A stretch of 64,000 bases of DNA from Cymbomonas tetramitiformis (Eukaryota > Chlorophyta > Pyramimonadophyceae > Pyramimonadales > Pyramimonadaceae), in the NCBI GenBank assembly GCA_001247695.2, contig LGRX02027204.1, positions 25,184 to 89,183 on the forward strand, given 5' to 3'. Under the pieces are notes generated by a model. The model did not search any database, was not told the DNA's origin, and saw only the letters and a program-made list of their open reading frames with translations. How positions within the stretch are numbered: the stretch's first letter is position 1; each line of letters begins with the position of its first letter. Positions 57,798 to 64,000 of this stretch are shown here, in pieces. The position numbers were made by a program, and so were the translations under genes.

Positions 57798-58211
57798 CGG
57801 CAGTTGGAGATCTGGATAAAAGCTCTGCGCATCCGAAGAGGCGGTAGGGGTTTAAAACCTTTCCTCCGGGCCGGCATCCCGAGAACTGTCAGGTAATTGG
57901 CAAACCTATTGTCATCACCTGTAAGTGTACCGTGTTGGAAGGTTTGAAACCTTGAGCGTGGTAATGGATGTGAGATCTCGAGCCTTGGGGGAGCCTGGTA
58001 GTGCAGATGGCAGACCGGTGAGAGGCCGACCCTTGTGCTTAAGAGGTTGATCTCCTTATTGCGGTGTGTCTTGGGAAGTGTAATGTCATCCCAGACAACA
58101 GGCGGCTGAGACCTGTATAATCATCCTGAGCAACAGTAGAAGATCTGTATAAAAACTTTACTGGTCCGACGTGGTCAGCGTGGACGTGACCTTCCCTAAG
58201 GGGGGGGGAGT
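57798..58211. other. 3' region of element IV with PPT
   Basis: No gene is present. It ends in the polypurine run AAGGGGGGGGGAG (58198-58210). Confidence 0.55.
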
Positions 58212-58633
58212 TGTGCTAGGAGGCAAGCACAAGAGCAAGAAAAACGGCTAAGTACAAAACGCAAGAGTACTCAGTACGGAGTACAGTAGGACCGATCAGA
58301 ATGATGTTGATGTGAGGTGCCTAGCCTGTTGTACGGAGTACTCAGTACAGTTGAGTTATGGAGAGAGTTCCTGAATGCATAAGAACTCTAAGTGTAACCA
58401 GTTTCGGAGATGAGAACTGAACTGAGAATTGTAAGCCGTAACTGCTGTAAAAAGCATAGCTATAAAGATTTACGAAACCGAAGTCTTGTAGTAATAACTT
58501 GAAGGATTTACGAAACCGAAGTCCGATAGTTGACCATACGTAAGCATACCTCGTGCGGTCGTTTAATAAGTGTAGAATAGTATAAGCCCGAAAGTGTAAA
58601 GAAGAGAAGAAACTGGAGTGGTAGCCTCCTACA
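58212..58633 (+). repeat. 3' LTR of element IV
   Basis: This 422-bp LTR abuts the truncated Helitron helicase exon on the right. Confidence 0.85.
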
Positions 58634-59304
58634 GGGAGTTCCTCGAGACGCTTGCGGATCTTAACTGGAAGTACGATACTGCGCGGACGAGTGACATGCT
58701 CACGCATATTTCCCTCACTCGCCGAGTCTCGAAGCTCGGGAGCTAATGTCGCTCGATCGGACCAGTTTGTGGAATCCAGATGCTCAATGAGAACATTGAC
58801 CGCGTAAGGCGGCTCGATCCACACCTCCTCGCCAGGATTCGCATTGTTGATTTTCGCCGCATCGGTGGACCTGCTTTCATCTCGGAGAATCAGGCTGTGG
58901 AATTTGGCGGGCGTGCCGTTCGCTAAACCACGCGAAGGATTTAGGTCGTTGTTTAGAATAATTCCAGGCGCACCGGCAACGAAAGTGCCTGTCAATTCGG
59001 GAAATTCCGACCGGATCACGTCTTCATGTCGGGAGTCCAAAAGTGTGGTTGCAATAGGTCGCTTCCAACGAATTATCGGTTGTCCACTGAGCCGCGCAAA
59101 ATGCCGTGCACGCACATCATTGATAGCTTGTCGTTGCCGATTGCCAGTCACGGCCACCGTCGCGAAGAGCCAATCGCGGTCCATTTGTACATCCGATGCC
59201 GTGAGCACCTTCAGCCGGTCCAAATCGGACTGCGTAATGGGTCGTTCCTCCGAACGGCATCGTTCAATGAAGCGGACGTGATCCGGGTCACTAGCTGCTC
59301 GAAC
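58634..59304 (-). pseudogene. Helitron PIF1-type helicase, exon after the intron (truncated)
   Basis: Starting at the acceptor (TACGCAG|GTTCGAGC), the frame reads VRAASDPDHVRFIERCRS, then PITQSDLDRLKVL and GNRQRQAINDVRARHF. This is the standard middle of a Helitron helicase. LANGTPAKFHSL follows, the usual N-G-T element before the last helicase motifs. The frame stops at KRLEEL where LTR element IV begins, so the C-terminal motif (the H-K-x-Q-G type) is missing. The enzyme cannot be active. Confidence 0.7.
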
Positions 59305-59420
59305 CTGCGTACGAACATCAACACACCAATAATGCTCGCGGTCGCATGCAAAAACCGCGGAAGGATTCGGTATTGAAAATAAATAAGATTTCCAGGAGGT
59401 ATTAAAGTGATCGGAAATAC
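59305..59420 (-). other. Spliceosomal intron in the Helitron gene
   Basis: The 116-bp intron has the donor ACAG|GTATTT and the acceptor GTACGCAG. Joining the exons restores LTEQ-VRAASDP, a continuous helicase sequence, which strongly supports it. Without splicing the frame runs into unrelated residues. Confidence 0.75.
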
Positions 59421-61110
59421 CTGTTCGGTTAATGGATAGCGCCGGATAGCTTGGAATAGACGACCAGCTTTCTCAGCCACATCAAATGATCGTTGGCCGG
59501 AAAAGACGTTTAAAGCTTGTTTGTACAACGATTTTCCCACGGGGGCTAGTTGTCCAAAATCGCCCACAGCCACCACCGCTAGTCCCCCCCATTCAGTTTT
59601 GGCCTGGTCGCCGACTCGTCGGATTTCGGCACAACGATCTTGAAGATGTCCATACAAGCATGCCTCAACCATGGAGATTTCGTCGATAAGTAATATGTAG
59701 GCGGTACCGGGGCCAAGGCGCACCGCGTACTCCGCCTTCGTGGCCGGATTCATGGCCTTCAAAGGCACCGCCCTGCAAGCTTCCGTGGGCTTCATATCAC
59801 CCAAGTTATGAATGGTCCGCGCACCTGGGATGAGAGCCGCCGCAACCCCGGACGGAGCGCAGCAAACCACGGTGCCATCATGACCGGATAAAAAATTCGC
59901 GGCGGTGCACAAGGCTTTGGCGACGTAACTCTTGCCGGTGCCCGGTCCGCCGTCCCACAAGGAAGTCATCGGTGGAGGTGGAGGAGGCTTGCTCTGCGCC
60001 TCGGCGGCCAGACATAGGGATAACCATGACAACACGGGGGTGACCGCATCACGTTGACCTGCGTTTAGATCGGTGGTGATTAAAAACGAAGCTCCGTCGA
60101 AGTCGCCTACCACCATTATGGCCAATCCGCCCCACGTATCACGCTCCTCCATAGGCATTCCTTCCACCGCCAACCTCCTCGCACAAAGTTGTTGTAAGCG
60201 GGCGAAGAGAGCGGCATCGTCGTATACGCACTTTGGAACGAGAAGCAGTCGACATTTGAAGATGGCATGATCCGCTGGGATGGGTCCGGTGCCAAACAAA
60301 GCGTCATATACGTTAGGGCACATCTCGTGAGCAAAGGCCCCAGATTCATCGGAGGGGGTGGAAGGCATGCGGAGGCATCCAATGTTGTCCGATGGAACGC
60401 CAAGACGGGATACCGATGAAAGAAATGTTGACACGCGAGGGTGAGGTCGTTTCGCGTCCGAAAGAATGACAAAGGGGCGTGCCGCTCGATGACGAGATGG
60501 ACCGTCGCCTGTTTGTAGTCGAAGCCACCCAAGGAGGTGATCGAAAATCTTGGCCTCGGTCTTGGATTGAAAGTCGGCGGGACAAACTCGAATGTGAGGA
60601 TCGACGCCTGCTCCAATATCATGAGGCGAAGCGGTCTCGTCCGTAGCGACAGTTCGTTGTTCCGGGATGGACGCGTCCGGCTCTTGTGCCATAACTTCCG
60701 CTACACGATTAGCATCTTGTTCGGTGTAGGATGAGACCAAATCAGGACGGCCTACGCGGGTGGGTCCCTGAACATCGGTGGACGGATTGTTCACGCGGTC
60801 ATCGCCGGTCGCCGGCATGGTCTCGGTGTGAATCCGCTCAAAGAAGTCGACGGAGCCCTGCACAAACTTGCGCTCCGCTTTCAACGCATCAAGCCGAGAA
60901 TCCCCATCAGCGCCCTCGGCATCTTCCAACACTTGAAGGTTGCGTGTACGGATTTCCTCGATCAACCCATCCAACTCCATATCTCGGTCACGCATAGGTA
61001 CTTTCTCTCCAGTAGGGTTTGCCGGGGGAACGTACGGACCTTGACCTGTCTCAGCTGCGGTTTCAAGCGTTTCCCAATCCACGACCGCTGGGCACGCCAC
61101 TGGGTCAGAA
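59421..61110 (-). pseudogene. Helitron PIF1-type helicase, main part
   Basis: About 560 codons are recognisable. An acidic linker (MELDGLIEEIRTRNL) and a conserved LNAGQRDAVTPVLSWL precede Walker A (GGPGTGKSYVAKAL). Then come CAPSGVAAALIPGARTIHNL (motif Ia), Walker B (ILLIDEISMV) and VAVGDFGQLAPV (motif III). This is the 5'-3' helicase that unwinds DNA during rolling-circle transposition. It connects to the Rep frame upstream only by a 1-nt shift near 61110-61130. Confidence 0.75.
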
Positions 61111-62995
61111 TCTTTTTCTTCCGCAAATTCACGTTGAGTCCAAAGGTCACATTCTCGACATACGCAAGGCGTGCCCGCATAATGAAAGGTGCATCAGGCC
61201 GGGAGGCGGCTTGGCACCAATCACAAAAAACGTCCCAGCCGGTGGCCGGACCCTTTAGATTTTGTGCTTCGACGGCGTCGCCGGTATCCATGCAAGCCTT
61301 CCATTGGGAAATATCCCAAGGCTTGATTAACGCGAGCATATATGCGCTGTATTTCTCGGCCTTCTTCGTCCAGGTCTTGTTCCCAATAATACGTGGTCCA
61401 GGATACTTAGGGGGAGGCCCACCTGCTAAGATGGGACATTTGAACTTAGATCGGATACGCTGCACGTGGGTGTGGTGCAAGGGATGATCGGGATGAAATC
61501 GAAATAGTCCGTTCACAGGCCGTCCACGTTGAGGAGCCGGCATTTCGACAACCAAGCCGGTTTCGGGAATGTTCTGGACGCAGCGTGGAGAGGTCGGTTC
61601 CGGCATTTCTTCATCCTCCGGTTTTTTGGGTTGCCGCACCACATCCACAAGGGCGCCATACTCCACCAAATTCAGATTAGCTAACTCGTTACCCCGGTAA
61701 AGGTAATGCGTATGCTGAGCGACCGGGATCGGTTCACCGTCGATGTCACGATATACGGTAGCGCCGGCATCACCTTGCACTCTGCGAGCTTGGCCGATGA
61801 CTTCCGCTTCCCCATAGTCAGGGACGACATCGTCGGCATCAATCCCGGGGAACATGTCGGCATCCTCGAGGTCTTCATCGTCACAATCGATATCATCGTC
61901 CGGTCGCTCTCCATGACCTCCGACGGTTTCGTCGCCTTGCGCCAAGCCAATGCCTTGCTCGCTAGCAAACGCCTTAACCGCCGCCCATATGTGCACGTAC
62001 CAAAAGCCCTCACTTGTCGGAACGGTTGGCAATCCGAGTAAGAAGGATGCCGCTTGTTCTACGCCAACTTCTTGAGCCCCCGTAATATTGTTCAGAGTGC
62101 GCGTGATAACATGTTGAGCGGTTCTCACTTCCGTACCCGAATTCTCGGCAACCGAGGGCCGGTGAGCGACGGACTTAGTGGCCTCGTATAAGCAAGATAA
62201 GGTAATAGCGGGTTCCCACGGATCCTTCACCATATACTTGAACATATAGTAGCCAGCAGTTTTCGCCTGCTCCGCAGACCCAAGCATGTACATGGCCGTG
62301 TTGCCCCCCATGACTGCGGTGAATGCACGATTGAAGGCCGTCATGAAGGTGTCGTCGTTTTCGGGTCTATAAGGTTCCCAAACTATTACGCGTTTGTCGG
62401 GTTCCACGAGAGGTGCATCGATGCTAGGAGTCGCAGGGTCACGAAGTTCACGGGGGGCAATAGACTCCGCCTCCATCACGTTGAACCGCGTAATTCCTTC
62501 GGTATCCACGTTGGAATCATTGCCATCACCAACCACAATGAGTTCGGTTGGCCCAGTATCCCGGGTACGTAGAGCTTGAGGCATGCATAGGCGACAACCG
62601 TATCGACCGTTTGGCGGCTTTCTACAAGTGAAGGTGTGTCGGTCATGACGATTCGAATAAGCCGACACTCGAGCCCAGCGAACATCGAACGGAGTGCCGT
62701 TCCGAGTATCCGGCGGCGGCGCATCCGGCGGCGGAGCGTTCGGATAGCACGGAGAACATATTACCTCGGGTTCCCGATCCAGCGGTAAGGGGGAATCGTA
62801 GAGTGCGAGCCGAGGTGCGGCTCTCTCTGCCGGGTCCTCTTTGGCGCGGCGTGCATGAACTTCTTCATGCGCCCATGTGGGCAAATGTGCTTGCACTACT
62901 GTATAGTGTCGAGCACTTTTCCCGCTCGGGAGGCGAGCTCCGGATCCTCGGCTATCTTCTCCAAAATAATGTCGGCGATAGCGCATCCAAAGAGG
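61105..62995 (-). pseudogene. Helitron Rep protein, C-terminal part
   Basis: It has a Helitron-type finger (HTFTCRKPPNGRYGCRLCMP) and, later, AGYYMFKYMVKDP, the tyrosine-bearing segment that nicks and joins DNA in Rep enzymes. RSKFKCPILAGGPPPKYPG and WTKKAEKYSAYMLAL follow, as in related elements. The joint to the HUH part needs a 2-nt correction near 62895-62905 (LDTIQ then VQAHLP). The joint to the helicase needs another near 61120. It is a degenerate copy. Confidence 0.7.
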
Positions 62996-63887
62996 CAACC
63001 GTGTAAGTGCAGAGCGCCCCGCTGTTGGGCTTCAATTACCGCCAAAAATGCGGCAAGCACGCCCCCAAAAACGCATGGATCCCGAGATCCCAGCGGTTGC
63101 GTTCTCTTTGTGTCTGCCTCGAGATGCAGCCCCAAAAGACCTTCGACCGCGGCCTTCATCAAAATTCTAAAACTCTCGGCCGCGGCAGCGGGGTGTTCAG
63201 CTAACAAGGCGGCGCGTTGTGCTGGCGTGGTTTGGATAGCAAATCCGAAGCCTTCCTCATCGGACGGCTTCATGGGGTCCTTCGAGGATGGCTTACAGAA
63301 GCGGATGGTGAGCATATTGTCCATGTCTGGTGGGGATATCGTGATGAAGAAGGTGGGGTTGCCATACATGTAACTCATGGCCATCATCTTGGAGATGTTC
63401 TGCGCCCGCTCGCCGGGCCCATAAGGGACAGTCCCGCCACTCAATCGGAGGATGGGAGTTATTTCCGCCAGAAGTTTTTTGGCGGCGTCACTTTCGGGGT
63501 CCTTGGCCGCTTCCTGCAGGGCCTTTCGAAACTCGGGTCGCCGAATGATCTCCATAAATCGATTGATGGAAGCATCATCCGACTTTACTTTCGCCGCGAC
63601 CTGGCGACATGCTGCGTGGCGTTGGGCTTGATTGAATAACGTGAGAATAACATCGGCGTTGTCGAAGCGGATGTCATATTGCAATAACAAATGCCGTGTA
63701 TGGCGCGATGACAATGACGACTTCGGCAAACCATGGTGCGCAGTAAAAAATAACCACGGGAATGCTCCATAGAAGAAGAAATCGTTCTCCGTGAATTCGT
63801 TGACGTGTTTGTCGCCAAAAGTGATCGGCACCTCTTGCACCGCCGCAGGACGAGCACGACCTTCCTGGCGTGGAGGTGGCGAGGTTC
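62896..63887 (-). pseudogene. Helitron Rep protein, N-terminal domain with HUH motif
   Basis: The exon begins after the acceptor TGTTTTCAG at 63888. It contains the Helitron N-domain (FFFYGAFPWLFFTAHHGLP, LLQYDIRF, GTVPYGPGERAQNISKMM, NPTFFITISPPDM) and the metal-binding HUH motif in RGALHLHG (~63003-63020). The frame ends prematurely at a TAG at 62898. The upstream intron runs off the right edge, so the gene start is outside the window. Confidence 0.75.
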
Positions 63888-64000
63888 CTGAAAACAAACA
63901 ACACGAAATTATTCAAAAACTTCCGCCGGGCCGCCAAAATCATGCGGGGAATCAGTGGGTCATTTTAAGAATGTGGACGGGACGGTGGGTGTGTTTAAGA
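63888..64000 (-). other. Intron of the Helitron gene, cut by the window edge
   Basis: Minus-strand acceptor TTGTTTGTTTTCAG lies at 63888. No donor is visible within the window. Confidence 0.5.

Larger units (their letters stand above)
50892..58633 (+). mobile_element. Pol-less LTR retrotransposon IV (large derivative, 7742 bp)
   Basis: Two 422-bp LTRs (50892-51313 and 58212-58633) start TGTGCTAGGAGGC and end GCCTCCTACA; I found one difference. A PBS TGGTAATTGGATCG begins 3 nt after the 5' LTR. A PPT AAGGGGGGGGGAG ends just before the 3' LTR. No gag, protease, RT or integrase is recognisable. About two thirds of the interior is tandem repeats. The flanks show no TSD, so one flank may have been replaced by recombination. 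Confidence 0.85.

Overview
The window looks like repeat-rich nuclear DNA of a eukaryote. Spliceosomal GT-AG introns, LTR retroelements (one with a chromodomain), a Helitron and an endogenous DNA virus are all visible. No rRNA, tRNA or CRISPR locus was seen. A unicellular alga or another protist is the best guess, because integrated Polinton-like viruses and retrotransposons carrying DNA methyltransferases are best known there. The sequence alone does not name the species.

Region 1 (1-13.9 kb) is AT-rich and is part of an endogenous Polinton-like or virophage-like element. It holds the exonuclease half of a B-family DNA polymerase cut by the window edge, an A32/FtsK-type packaging ATPase, a primase fused to an origin-binding-type SF2 helicase, a SET-domain protein, a DNA methyltransferase and small basic proteins. 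No capsid gene is visible; it may lie to the left. A ~64-bp quasi-palindrome recurs next to these genes and is tandemly triplicated at the right end. Inside the element (8.3-12.8 kb) sits an intron-rich locus: a coiled-coil gene, a small ORF, a membrane protein with an RNase H1-N-like domain, then two 60-nt cassette exons and five stop-terminated exons. Every exon from 10860 on opens in phase 0 after its own acceptor, and four of the five terminal ones encode different Cys-rich domains.

Region 2 (13.9-23.6 kb) is mostly non-coding: 145-bp repeats, LTR relics, microsatellites and AT-rich DNA with degenerate recurring motifs.

Region 3 (23.6-33.2 kb) is a three-level nest. A Gag-only LTR element (I) is split by a TIR element (25056-31330). 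That element carries ~181-bp satellite units, and a second, nearly intact Gag-only LTR element (II, 26400-30157, TSD CGCTG) sits within one satellite unit.

Region 4 (34.4-46.9 kb, minus strand) is a very large Ty3/gypsy-like element. It has Gag, an unusual second ORF, and a 2152-aa Pol with protease, RT, RNase H, an adenine-methyltransferase-like domain, integrase, a chromodomain and a terminal C5-cytosine methyltransferase. Three arrays, about 100 units together, place GCATGC every 21 bp: one in the putative 3' LTR and two inside ORFs as heptad repeats.

Region 5 (45.3-50.9 kb) is dominated by quasi-palindromes of the TCCAAG-NN-CTTGGA type, partly inside introns. It also has a zinc-finger-type first exon and minisatellites.

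Region 6 (50.9-58.6 kb) is an LTR element with good PBS and PPT but no pol. Its interior is largely four successive tandem arrays. Region 7 (58.6-64 kb, minus strand) is a Helitron Rep-helicase gene with an intron and two frameshifts, cut by the LTR element on one side and by the window edge on the other.
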